Positions 8,966-16,883 of a stretch of DNA of 36,518 nucleotides are shown here, in pieces. A program made the translations under genes and the position numbers. How positions within the stretch are numbered: position 1 is the stretch's first letter; every line of letters starts with the position of its first letter. The notes below the pieces were generated by a model. It did no database searches and was not told where the DNA came from. It saw only the letters and a list, made by a program, of their open reading frames with translations. The stretch covers positions 1 to 36,518 of the forward strand of contig CAMDBA010000013.1 of assembly GCA_945888995.1 (NCBI GenBank). Direction: 5' to 3'. The DNA is from a bacterium UBP8_UBA817. Its GTDB lineage: Bacteria; Margulisbacteria; Marinamargulisbacteria; CAMDBA01.

Positions 8966-10137
8966 GCCAGATCCTTTAGGGCGGCGATGGCTTCTTCCCG
9001 GTCGTCAAAATGCTGGGTGCCCGATTGGGTAATCTGATAGGTTTCGTGGCCTTTCCCGGCGAGCATGACCAGGTCGCCGGGCTGTGCTTTTTCCAGAATA
9101 TGGCGGATAGCGGTTCGGCGGTCGGGGATAATGCTGCACCGGGTTTGCGCGATGGTTGGAGGTAGGCCGGTCAAAATGTCATTAATAATCATATGAGGGT
9201 CTTCGGTTCGCGGATTATCGGAGGTGATGACGGTGTAATCCGATAAGTTGTATGCGATGCGGCCCATTTCTGGCCGTTTTGTCCGGTCGCGGTCGCCGCC
9301 GCAGCCGAATAAGACGAGGACATGAGCGTCCGGGGTAATGTCCCGTGCGGTTTGGAGAACATTTCTAAGGCCGTCAGGGGTGTGAGCATAATCGACAATC
9401 ACCCGATAGGGCTGGCCTTCATCAATGGATTCGAACCGGCCCCGTGGTGCGTGTGCAGCGGATAAACTTTCTCGAATTTGCCCCTCTGATAGTCCCAGGC
9501 GATTCAGAATGGTAGCGGCCGCTTGCATGTTTTCATAGTTAAACCTCCCTAGAAGGGGGGCTGTGAAGTCCAGTGGCGTTTTTTGATACTCTTCCGGATA
9601 GAGGTTGATGCCGTCGCCGTCTTGCATAAATGACCGTTTTGTTTGTTCATACGCTTCAAATGTCTTGTGGTAATCCAGGTGGTCCTGACTAATATTGGTC
9701 AGAAGTTTCACATGAAACTTTATGCCCAAAATTCGGTCTTGCGCGATGCCATGGGAGGAGACTTCCATCACGAAATGCGTCCCGCCATCGGCGAGGTGTT
9801 CCGACATTTTTTTTGCGATGTCCCAGGATTCGGGGGTGGTGAGGCTGGCATTAAGTGTCCCTAAAATGGCGGTTTTGTAGCCTGCTTTATTGAGCGCATC
9901 TGCGACAAGATGGGTGACGGTGGTTTTGCCGTTGGTGCCGGTAACGCCGACTACCTTGAGAGGGTGACTGGGATAATCGAAGTGCTTGTTGGCGAACTTC
10001 GCGAGCTCCGATCGGCTCATGTGCAGCACTGACGCAGCGCCTTTTTCCTTTGCGGCGTTGATATACGGCTCGCCTCCGGGAAGACAGATGAAGTGGTCGC
10101 CTTGTGTGATGTTTCGTGAATCGTAGGTATAGGCCAT
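8962..10137 (-). CDS. murE: UDP-MurNAc-L-Ala-D-Glu:meso-DAP ligase MurE
   Basis: Adds the third residue of the stem peptide. I place the start at the ATG at 10137 (MAYTYDSRN, 391 aa), since YDSRNITQGDHF aligns with the family's DSR-x-V-x-x-GD-x-F opening. An in-frame TTG at 10251 and ATGs at 10218 and 10206 would extend it, but the added residues look unlike MurE. The P-loop TGTNGKTTVTHL is near residue 66; the DNPRTEDP segment carries the DNPR motif that distinguishes m-DAP-adding from lysine-adding enzymes, followed by GKGHETYQ near 362. The family is usually 480-500 aa, so the N-terminal domain is short here too. No Shine-Dalgarno precedes 10137, but a TATAAT lies 14 bp upstream, so the message may be nearly leaderless. 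Confidence 0.94.
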   Translation of the reverse strand: MAYTYDSRNITQGDHFICLPGGEPYINAAKEKGAASVLHMSRSELAKFANKHFDYPSHPLKVVGVTGTNGKTTVTHLVADALNKAGYKTAILGTLNASLTTPESWDIAKKMSEHLADGGTHFVMEVSSHGIAQDRILGIKFHVKLLTNISQDHLDYHKTFEAYEQTKRSFMQDGDGINLYPEEYQKTPLDFTAPLLGRFNYENMQAAATILNRLGLSEGQIRESLSAAHAPRGRFESIDEGQPYRVIVDYAHTPDGLRNVLQTARDITPDAHVLVLFGCGGDRDRTKRPEMGRIAYNLSDYTVITSDNPRTEDPHMIINDILTGLPPTIAQTRCSIIPDRRTAIRHILEKAQPGDLVMLAGKGHETYQITQSGTQHFDDREEAIAALKDLA

Positions 10138-10150
10138 TGGTATTGACCAT

Positions 10151-10178
10151 ATTATAAAAGAGACCGCGTTATTTTCAC
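10151..10178 (-). promoter_or_regulatory. Possible promoter of the murE-murG operon
   Basis: On the (-) strand a perfect -10 TATAAT (10151-10156) sits 16 bp downstream of GTGAAA (10173-10178), a partial -35 match. Transcription would begin about 7 nt before the murE ATG at 10137, giving an almost leaderless transcript. This agrees with the absence of a ribosome-binding site there. It is inferred from sequence only; the -35 is weak. Confidence 0.4.
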
Positions 10179-10282
10179 AGGGTGAGTGTCGATAGGGTTC
10201 TTCCATGCTATTTTTCATGTTTAAAGCCCTATGTTTTCGGGCATGAAACAAGCAAATAAGACGACTAGGAGAGCGAGAGCTT

Positions 10283-13200
10283 ATGAGTGCTATTAATCAC
10301 ATTGGGCCGGGGTCCGGAAAAGGGGCTGCGCATGTACAAGGTGCTAATTCGTGTCCGATCCAGAAGGGTCTCACTGCTTTTGGCGTGTCTGCCGGTAGTT
10401 TCTCGAATTTAACACAGGGTACGGTTGAAGACCGGCTTTCGCTGGGGTCTGCTTTGGGGACGCCTCCCGCTGGGCTGGAGGATACAAGTGGGTGTGACTT
10501 GATTCATGGATTAGGAGGAAGTCAATTTTTTAAGAATCATGGCTTGCCGCTTCCCCTGACGCCATGGCATTTGAAGGTGCCCTTATTAGCGGTGCCGGAT
10601 GTGCAGGGACAGATGACGGTGAGTATGGGTGATCAGAACGTTTCGGCTATTCCTTGGACGGAAGCCGGAAAATTCACGGCGCTTCAGAAACCCGACGGAT
10701 CGCTTTCATTGATTAAATCAAAAGGACTCCTCTTTATTGTAGGTTCGACTCTTAATAAAGACGGCACCCCCGTTGTTCGGACACTGCCCCATTGGAATGG
10801 CATTGAGAATGCGACGTCGGTTCGGGAATTGAAAAAGTTTTTTTCGGAGCGGACGTATGAGGGCTTTGTGACAGCGCATGAGAGTGAACCGAGCGTCTTG
10901 TACAAGTTTTCGGATCAAAATTTATTAAAATGGCATAAACGGTTTGAACGGTGGGAAAACGGCTCGACATTTTCCAAGGTTTTTGCGCGTGTTGGGCGGC
11001 GGCTGGTAGGGGACAGTGCCCGCCTTCAGAGTATTGTGAGCTCGGTGAAAGCGAACTATCAAAAGTTGTATAATGACCTCGAAGCTCAGCTTACCCCGAA
11101 GAAAGCGGCGGCGCCGGTCTCCCAAATGGAGCAGAAAGAGGTTTCCGCTCCCGTGATTAAGACCCGCGCGATTCGTCTGGCGGGCGTATTGGATCAATTT
11201 CGGTCATTGGAGACCCGTGTTATTGCTTATAACCGTCAATTAGGGGGGTTGTGTCAGGATGCGGTCGATGTGTTGGCCGGTGCGTATACGACGTTGACGG
11301 GGTATAGTAAAGAGTTTGATCCGACGACCGTTAAGACCGAGGCTCAGTTTCAGTCAATTCAGCAAACGTTGGATCGGTGCGAAAAAGCATGTCTGGACTC
11401 GATTAAACGGGCGACGCACAAGGTGACGCTGGATATTGTGCCGCTTTTGGTTTTGGACGAGCGCATGCCGGCGTTTATTCAGCAAATGAGCAAAGAAGAC
11501 CGGACGCGCTATGTGGACCAGGCCCGGATGAAGATTAAAGGACTGAGCAGTATGTATCGGGACGTCCGATCTCAATTAGATGCGCTGGCTTCCCCCTTGG
11601 CTGAACAACAGCTGACGCTCTTTAAACAAGATCATGCTTTATTGTCGGAGCGTCCTGTGTTTAAGGCGTTATTTCTGAAACTGGAAACAACCGTTAAATT
11701 ACTCCATAAGGAAGGGAGTACCCCTGCCGAAAAGCAAGCTTCGATTCGAGCGGTTTTGCATGGGGAGGGTGGTATTGAGTCGGTACTGGCGGCTTTACCA
11801 AAGATGCTTAAAGACGGTGTGTCTAAAGAGTCGCTGGGGCAGGTCGAGCATTTGCTTGAAACGTTCAAATCTCATTTTCGTCATCATCTTCAAACGCCAC
11901 AACACGATGCTGCTACAACACATGCTCTTGTCGGGGCGGGCGGAAAAGATCATGTCACCAGCTTAACCTTTGATCCGGCTTTATTAAAAGGGGCTACCGT
12001 AGCGTCTGATGATCCGATGCTTTCAAGCTTATCGCATCTGGAGGTTACATTCTCTACATCTCTTGGTATGGTGAATCTGTATTTTGAGGCCCAAGCGACG
12101 TTAATTAATCTCGGGAATAGGCATGCGTCATCGAAGTCGGATTCCCTTTTAGGGGAGTTCCAATCGATTGCTAAGCAGCTTTTGAATCCATCCTATCTCA
12201 AGAAGTTCGATGCTGCAAAATGGTCGGATCTGACACAGCGGTTCTCGGTTCTGCAAGATAAGGTGCGGAGCGAATTGCTCCATTTAAGTTTGGCTGACCG
12301 GACGCAAAAGGGTGAACCTAGCGAAGCGTTTTTGATTTTGGCGACGTTTTATGATCAGTTGAATCAGATGTTTACTGATCATGTCGCTTATCCTGAGGCG
12401 ATCGAGGCCGGGAAGGCGCCATCCGATTTGACCGATCTGCGAGCGTCAGATGCGTCTTATCATACGGTGACAATGGCGCTTTTGGATCAATTGCGGCTGG
12501 TGAATACGTTGGCTGAGCGGAAGACCGGGGTCCTAAGTGGGCAATCGGCATTTGAAAAATTACGTATTAAGCTCGAAAAAGTACTCCTTTCTCAGCGTAG
12601 TGACGAATTTGCCCAGCTTTCCGAGATGATCGAGTTTCCATCAAAAGAACTGTTCAAGCTGTTTAAGACTTACCCGAATTTTAAGGGGGCGCTGGATCGT
12701 TTTAAGGCGGAGGCGAAGCCGCATCTCGGGGGGTCTTATGAACGCCGGTTGCAAAACGTCAGTGATTTCTTATCGAATCCCGTTTCGGATCTATCGCGGA
12801 CCCAGGCAGACAGTCAGGCTTTATTCCTGGGCGAGAGCTCAATCTCCGGTGATGCTTCTCGCAGGGTGGAAGTGTATGGCATGCGTCTTACTCTAGGTGG
12901 ATCTGTCGAGGTTTGGATTAACCGTGACCATCGCGGCGATGGCGAGCAAGACCTCAAAAAAGTCACATTTTCCCCAACGGGGATTTTGGACGGGGGGCAG
13001 ACTCACCGGTTTGAAACCCCTGTTTTTAAGAGCCAGTACAAGGCGATTTTTTCTCGGCTGGTGTCGATGGCCGGACAGATGACGGCTCAGAATGGGGAGC
13101 CTCTCTATGTTCTGGAAACGCCAGTTGAAGACCCGATTCCGGTGGCGTCGCTTGAAAATTTTTTAGGCCCTAATTTTAGTCTAGACGGCTTTTCTGTGGG

Positions 13201-14554
13201 TAATTCTCTTTCCTCGGCATCCTTTCAGGATCCTACTTTTGTCGATCACCTGCTCCGATCCGACCTTTCCGATATCTTAATGGAAGGTGCGCCACTAGCA
13301 GGACCATTTCCGATGAAGATTCTGGTGCCGAATTCAAAACAGTATTATAGGCTGGAGCGCAATACGGCCTCAGGGCCTTCGAACTTCACGCTGACGAAAT
13401 ATGAGAAGCGGTTATTTTGGTCCGACAATCGCCTAGAGTCCCGGTCTTTTAATGTCATGGATTCGACTACACCGACGCTAGCTACGACCGAGTTTGTATA
13501 TCGTTTATTAGAAGATGATGTGGCGATGGCCTCGTATCGGGACACGCTGGGGGCAGGTTTTATTGATGATTGCCGGGCTGTATGGCAGGGCGCTGATCCG
13601 GAATTGTATAGAGTGACGATACCGTTTGCTCAAGACATCCTTCAGGCGGTGGCGGCCCAGAGAGCCGAAAATCAGCGCTTATTGACCCAGCATCAGCCGG
13701 AAATGACGCGTTTGCGGAATGACATCATGGCCTCATTAAAAGAGGCATCCGCTCAGCTTCAAGCGGCGGACCTGAACGACCTACCGATCGACTCACCGTT
13801 GTTGTTGTCTTCTGAAGCATTTAAGTCCGAAATTTCGAGTAGAATTACGGGGCTAGAGGATCCCGACACCCGGTTTGTTAAAGCCGATTTTGAAAAAAAG
13901 GTAATTGCCGAGGCCTTTCATTTTTATGTGACTGAGTCGAAAGAAGTGGCGAAGTCTTTGAGTGATAAGATGAGCGGGGATATCACTGAGCGTGTCCATG
14001 CTAAGTATGCTGAGGTATTCCGAGAAACGTCTGTTTCATCTGAGGCGATGGTCTCAGGATCCTTGTCTATAGAGGACTTCCGTCGTATTTATAACAAAGT
14101 GGTGGCCCGAATGTTGCCGGTGTTAGATACATCGGCTGCATATAAGGACACCGGAAATATGTTGGTTAAATCGCAGGTGGAAGTCGATGCTAAAATGATC
14201 GCGCTGAATTACGTCTCTACATGGACCGATATGCTTTCGCATGCTGACAATCTGAAATTGTGCACCGATTTATTAGAATCGAAAAGCACGGAAGTAGACG
14301 ATCTGGTCTTTAGTTCTTTTGATACGGTTTTAAACGCTAAGCTGAAAGTCTCCGGGCCTCCGTATGTCTTGCAATCCGAAGCTGATTTTCTGGAGGTCTA
14401 CTCTTCTATTAGTGCAATGGTGAGAGCGGGGTTGGGTCATGTGTTTTCGCCACCCGTTCAGAATGCCTGGATGCTCAAAACGATCCAAGAAATAGGGGTT
14501 GAGCAAGAATCCGGAATATTGGAGCAGCTGATGAATAAGGTTAAAATAAAATAG
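10283..14554 (+). CDS. Giant unknown protein (1423 aa), helical with a central beta-rich segment
   Basis: I do not recognise this protein. The ATG at 10283 has a good AGGAG site 12 nt upstream. The N-terminus (~40 residues) is Gly/Ser/Ala-rich low complexity. Residues ~270-850 are dominated by charged amphipathic helices, several with coiled-coil-like heptads. Residues ~850-1090 are richer in Gly, Thr, Val and aromatic residues and look beta-structured. The C-terminal third returns to long charged helices. No signal peptide, membrane segment, nucleotide-binding loop or protease motif was seen. It is divergent from murE with a 145-bp gap and precedes the sigma factor gene by 155 bp. The codon use and length leave little doubt that it is expressed. 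A structural or host-interaction role is possible but purely inferred. Confidence 0.85.
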   Translation: MSAINHIGPGSGKGAAHVQGANSCPIQKGLTAFGVSAGSFSNLTQGTVEDRLSLGSALGTPPAGLEDTSGCDLIHGLGGSQFFKNHGLPLPLTPWHLKVPLLAVPDVQGQMTVSMGDQNVSAIPWTEAGKFTALQKPDGSLSLIKSKGLLFIVGSTLNKDGTPVVRTLPHWNGIENATSVRELKKFFSERTYEGFVTAHESEPSVLYKFSDQNLLKWHKRFERWENGSTFSKVFARVGRRLVGDSARLQSIVSSVKANYQKLYNDLEAQLTPKKAAAPVSQMEQKEVSAPVIKTRAIRLAGVLDQFRSLETRVIAYNRQLGGLCQDAVDVLAGAYTTLTGYSKEFDPTTVKTEAQFQSIQQTLDRCEKACLDSIKRATHKVTLDIVPLLVLDERMPAFIQQMSKEDRTRYVDQARMKIKGLSSMYRDVRSQLDALASPLAEQQLTLFKQDHALLSERPVFKALFLKLETTVKLLHKEGSTPAEKQASIRAVLHGEGGIESVLAALPKMLKDGVSKESLGQVEHLLETFKSHFRHHLQTPQHDAATTHALVGAGGKDHVTSLTFDPALLKGATVASDDPMLSSLSHLEVTFSTSLGMVNLYFEAQATLINLGNRHASSKSDSLLGEFQSIAKQLLNPSYLKKFDAAKWSDLTQRFSVLQDKVRSELLHLSLADRTQKGEPSEAFLILATFYDQLNQMFTDHVAYPEAIEAGKAPSDLTDLRASDASYHTVTMALLDQLRLVNTLAERKTGVLSGQSAFEKLRIKLEKVLLSQRSDEFAQLSEMIEFPSKELFKLFKTYPNFKGALDRFKAEAKPHLGGSYERRLQNVSDFLSNPVSDLSRTQADSQALFLGESSISGDASRRVEVYGMRLTLGGSVEVWINRDHRGDGEQDLKKVTFSPTGILDGGQTHRFETPVFKSQYKAIFSRLVSMAGQMTAQNGEPLYVLETPVEDPIPVASLENFLGPNFSLDGFSVGNSLSSASFQDPTFVDHLLRSDLSDILMEGAPLAGPFPMKILVPNSKQYYRLERNTASGPSNFTLTKYEKRLFWSDNRLESRSFNVMDSTTPTLATTEFVYRLLEDDVAMASYRDTLGAGFIDDCRAVWQGADPELYRVTIPFAQDILQAVAAQRAENQRLLTQHQPEMTRLRNDIMASLKEASAQLQAADLNDLPIDSPLLLSSEAFKSEISSRITGLEDPDTRFVKADFEKKVIAEAFHFYVTESKEVAKSLSDKMSGDITERVHAKYAEVFRETSVSSEAMVSGSLSIEDFRRIYNKVVARMLPVLDTSAAYKDTGNMLVKSQVEVDAKMIALNYVSTWTDMLSHADNLKLCTDLLESKSTEVDDLVFSSFDTVLNAKLKVSGPPYVLQSEADFLEVYSSISAMVRAGLGHVFSPPVQNAWMLKTIQEIGVEQESGILEQLMNKVKIK

Positions 14555-14569
14555 GGGGTTTAAGTGATA

Positions 14570-14578
14570 TGCTATAAT
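14570..14578 (+). promoter_or_regulatory. Extended -10 promoter upstream of the sigma factor
   Basis: TGcTATAAT, a perfect extended -10 element, lies 132 bp before the sigma factor start and just after the preceding gene. No convincing -35 is present, which extended -10 promoters tolerate. It would give a ~125-nt leader containing the hairpin at 14631-14654. Confidence 0.45.
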
Positions 14579-14601
14579 CCTAAAATAGGAACCGTCCGGC
14601 A

Positions 14602-14625
14602 GTATTTGAAAGCCTGCATGGGTAT
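14602..14625 (+). promoter_or_regulatory. Possible SigB/SigF-type promoter for the sigma factor gene
   Basis: GTATTT (14602-14607), a 12-bp spacer, then GGGTAT (14620-14625). This resembles the GTTT-N12-15-GGGTA pattern recognised by SigB/SigF-type sigma factors, the family encoded directly downstream, so positive autoregulation is plausible. It is a short motif and may be chance. Confidence 0.3.
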
Positions 14626-14630
14626 GATAT

Positions 14631-14654
14631 GATTTTAGTTTATTGGCTAAAATC
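14631..14654 (+). other. Leader hairpin before the sigma factor
   Basis: GATTTTAG and CTAAAATC form a perfect 8-bp stem with an 8-nt loop in the untranslated leader, ~56 nt before the TTG start. There is no U-run after it, so it is not a typical terminator. It could influence message stability or translation. Confidence 0.4.
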
Positions 14655-14709
14655 GCTTTCCTCTTGGGTGAGGCGCCCCTATTTTTGAACTAAAAGGACG
14701 CTTTTTTTA

Positions 14710-15450
14710 TTGTCTGTCGATAAAGAATCTATCGTTTTGATGTATTTTGAAAAGAAAGATCCTGTTCTCAGAGATAAGATAGTGGTCGCTTATTCAGGAT
14801 TAGTCGAATGCATTGCCCGAAAACTAGCGTATAAACGTGAAGATCTGGATGACTTGATTCAGGTGGGCAATATCGGGCTGCTCAAGTCGATTGAGCGGTA
14901 TGAGCCTCAAAAGAAAATTAGTTTCTCTACCTTTGCGACGCCGAATATTATCGGTGAGATCCGGCATTATTTTCGGGATAAGAACCGATTGGTTAAAATT
15001 CCCCGCCGCTTAGCGGAGCTGTACACCAAAATTCGCTATTATATTCGCTATGCGTCCCAGGAATTAGGCCGGGCTCCGACGATTGCGGAGATTGCCGCCG
15101 AACTTCATGTGAGTCAGGAAAATGTTCTTGAATCTCTTGAAGCGGGGCAAACTACCCATGTCTTGTCCCTGGATACCCCGTACTCGGAATACGAAAGCGG
15201 GGAATCGGCTCCATCACTTTTGGACAGCCTTGGGATGGAAAATGTCGAAGAAGGTATGCTCGATAAAGAGAGCCTTAAAGAAGCGATTTTGCAATTGACC
15301 GAACGGGAGAGGAAATTGATTTATTATCGGTTTTTCGAAGGGCTTACCCAGAATGAAATTGCCGGTAAAATGAAAATTTCTCAGATGCATGTGTCTCGCA
15401 TTCTGATCAATGCCCTATCTGAGCTACGCAAATATCTGAAGTTTCACTAA
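14710..15450 (+). CDS. RNA polymerase sigma factor, SigB/SigF/SigG-like group
   Basis: 246 aa, start TTG at 14710 with AAGGAC ~11 nt upstream. It has the three-region layout of group 3 sigma factors. Region 2 contains DLDDLIQVGNIGLLKSIERY near residues 46-65 and FSTFATPNIIGEIRHYFRD near 74-92, the -10-recognition helix. Region 3 is the IRYASQELGRAPTIAEIA segment near 114. Region 4 contains LTERERKLIYYRFFEG and the helix-turn-helix LTQNEIAGKMKISQMHVSRI near 212-231. Region 1.1 is absent, so it is an alternative rather than the primary sigma. In Firmicutes such factors control general stress or sporulation genes and are held by an anti-sigma factor; no anti-sigma gene is adjacent here. The following gene, 41 bp downstream, is probably co-transcribed. 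Confidence 0.93.
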   Translation: MSVDKESIVLMYFEKKDPVLRDKIVVAYSGLVECIARKLAYKREDLDDLIQVGNIGLLKSIERYEPQKKISFSTFATPNIIGEIRHYFRDKNRLVKIPRRLAELYTKIRYYIRYASQELGRAPTIAEIAAELHVSQENVLESLEAGQTTHVLSLDTPYSEYESGESAPSLLDSLGMENVEEGMLDKESLKEAILQLTERERKLIYYRFFEGLTQNEIAGKMKISQMHVSRILINALSELRKYLKFH

Positions 15451-15491
15451 AACATATTTAATTTTATTACCCAAAGACTAAAGGAAATTGT

Positions 15492-16469
15492 ATGAGCGAC
15501 GAGATGATTGTATTGAGCCGTGAAGCTATTCAGGCGCGTATTCCCCATCGGTATGAGAATGTTTTAATCGATCGTGTGACCTTTGCCGAAGAAGGTTCTG
15601 GAGTCGGTTCGTTTGAAGTTCGAATTATGCCGGGCGATGATTTAGGCCGTCAGATTTTCGCGCTGTCTAAAACGTCCACTCAAAAGGTTTTGACCGAGAC
15701 TTTGTTTATGGAAATTCTGGCGCTGTCTTCTATTTGTACGGAAGGTATTATGCCCGAACATACTTTGGCGCTATTCGCCAGTATCTCTAATTTTAAAAAA
15801 TTCGGAGATAGTCATTTAGGCGAGCCTCTTTTCGGACGCGTGAGGCGGCTACGCAGCAAGGCTGGTTTTTATAAGTATGAAGGGAGCTTCTTTAATCAAA
15901 AAGAGGAGATTTTGGCGACAGGTGACGTGTCTGCAATCTTTTTAGATACGTCTCAAGGCTTGCCTTCCAACGCAGATAGCAAAACCGCGCCAGTGCCTGC
16001 TCAGACGTGCTATGAAGCTGTTGATAAATCCGGATTTAATAAGGATGCCTCGCTGGTTCCGGTGGACGCTATTGTCCATTATCAGCGTGATCCTATGGAG
16101 TTAACCACATCGTACACCTATCCTTCGAATCATCCGTTGATTCACGGTCATTTCCCGGGTAAGCCAGTGATGATGGGAATTATGCAATGGATGGGCGTTT
16201 CTGACAGTTGTTTGGCGTTGGCTTTAAAGCTCAAAGCCGATGAAGGCCGAACCGGCAGCTATGAAATTTTCGGGGATGCCGAATTGGTTAAATCGGATGG
16301 ACTTGTGGTGGGTGAAATACGCCGATTTAAGGTGCGTGTTTTTGTGGATTGTCCCGGTATTTTAGATCAGGCGGAGATCCTGGAAACCCATAAAGTTATC
16401 TTTCGGTCGGTGGTTCACCCCGGTGATATTTTCTTTACTAAACTGAATATACTTGAAATCAATTTTTGA
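15492..16469 (+). CDS. Double-hotdog FabA/FabZ-like dehydratase family protein
   Basis: 325 aa; ATG at 15492 preceded by AAAGGA. Two hotdog domains appear in tandem. The first (residues ~8-155) opens with IPHRYENVLIDRV, the typical entry of FabZ proteins. The second (~180-325) contains NHPLIHGHFPGKPVMMGIMQWM near 213-234, matching the FabZ active-site segment with its catalytic His in GHFPG. In the first half the corresponding GHFPG motif is missing, so only the second domain looks catalytic. The family dehydrates 3-hydroxyacyl-ACP in fatty acid or polyketide-like lipid synthesis. The fused form and its position behind a sigma factor rather than in a fab cluster suggest a specialised lipid role. 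The stop overlaps the -35 region of the next gene's promoter. Confidence 0.78.
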   Translation: MSDEMIVLSREAIQARIPHRYENVLIDRVTFAEEGSGVGSFEVRIMPGDDLGRQIFALSKTSTQKVLTETLFMEILALSSICTEGIMPEHTLALFASISNFKKFGDSHLGEPLFGRVRRLRSKAGFYKYEGSFFNQKEEILATGDVSAIFLDTSQGLPSNADSKTAPVPAQTCYEAVDKSGFNKDASLVPVDAIVHYQRDPMELTTSYTYPSNHPLIHGHFPGKPVMMGIMQWMGVSDSCLALALKLKADEGRTGSYEIFGDAELVKSDGLVVGEIRRFKVRVFVDCPGILDQAEILETHKVIFRSVVHPGDIFFTKLNILEINF

Positions 16470-16480
16470 GCAAGTATAAT
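16453..16480 (+). promoter_or_regulatory. Strong promoter for the 48-aa zinc-ribbon gene
   Basis: TTGAAA (16453-16458), 16-bp spacer, TATAAT (16475-16480). A second TATAAT occurs at 16489-16494. The -35 lies inside the end of the preceding gene. With the GAGGAGGAG ribosome-binding site and the downstream terminator it defines a compact, probably highly expressed single-gene unit. Confidence 0.75.
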
Positions 16481-16540
16481 AGGGGGTATATAATAGGTTG
16501 AAAAATCGTTTTTATATATATTCTAGAGGAGGAGGTCATT

Positions 16541-16687
16541 ATGGCAGAAGCATATTGCGTTAAATGTAAAGCAAAGAGAGAAATGAAGGACACAGTTGAA
16601 GTTACCATGAAAAATGGTCGTAAAGCTGTGAAGGGCACATGTTCAACATGTAACACCGGTATGTACAAGATTTTAGGCAAAGCCTAA
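16541..16687 (+). CDS. Small zinc-ribbon protein, DUF5679-like (48 aa)
   Basis: ATG at 16541 follows an exceptionally strong GAGGAGGAG ribosome-binding site. The 48-aa product has two CxxC pairs, YCVKCKAK near residues 5-12 and TCSTCNTG near 33-40, spaced as in a zinc ribbon, with a basic segment (MKNGRKAVKG) between them. This agrees with the DUF5679 family of tiny bacterial proteins of unknown function. The size, basic charge and metal-binding pattern suggest nucleic-acid or ribosome association, which is inference. It has its own promoter and terminator, so it is expressed as an independent unit. It is the last ordinary gene before the repeat-protein island. Confidence 0.85.
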   Translation: MAEAYCVKCKAKREMKDTVEVTMKNGRKAVKGTCSTCNTGMYKILGKA

Positions 16688-16713
16688 GTCTTCGTACTGT
16701 AAAGAACATCGTC

Positions 16714-16750
16714 AAAAGCCTCCACTGTGTATTCAGTGGAGGCTTTTTTT
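16714..16750 (+). terminator. Rho-independent terminator after the zinc-ribbon gene
   Basis: AAAAGCCTCCACTG and CAGTGGAGGCTTTT form a long perfect stem with a 6-nt loop, ending in a run of seven T. The A-run on the left lets it work on the opposite strand too, ending transcription from the (-) strand island genes. Confidence 0.93.
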
Positions 16751-16883
16751 GTATGGGGGGTAGTGTAAATTTTTGAGTGTAATGTCAAAAAGGTAAAGGA
16801 ATACTCCAGCGGCGACTTCGCGATAGGACTTTTTTCATGATTGTCAATAACGGGTAGCGTTTATGCAAAACTGAGCTTGTCCC

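Noticed and set aside
10138-10251. Longer MurE starting at TTG 10251
   Set aside because: The added 38 residues are unlike the family, and a TATAAT promoter element sits inside them.
14579-14700. Riboswitch in the sigma factor leader
   Set aside because: Only one simple hairpin is evident and no known riboswitch consensus could be matched.
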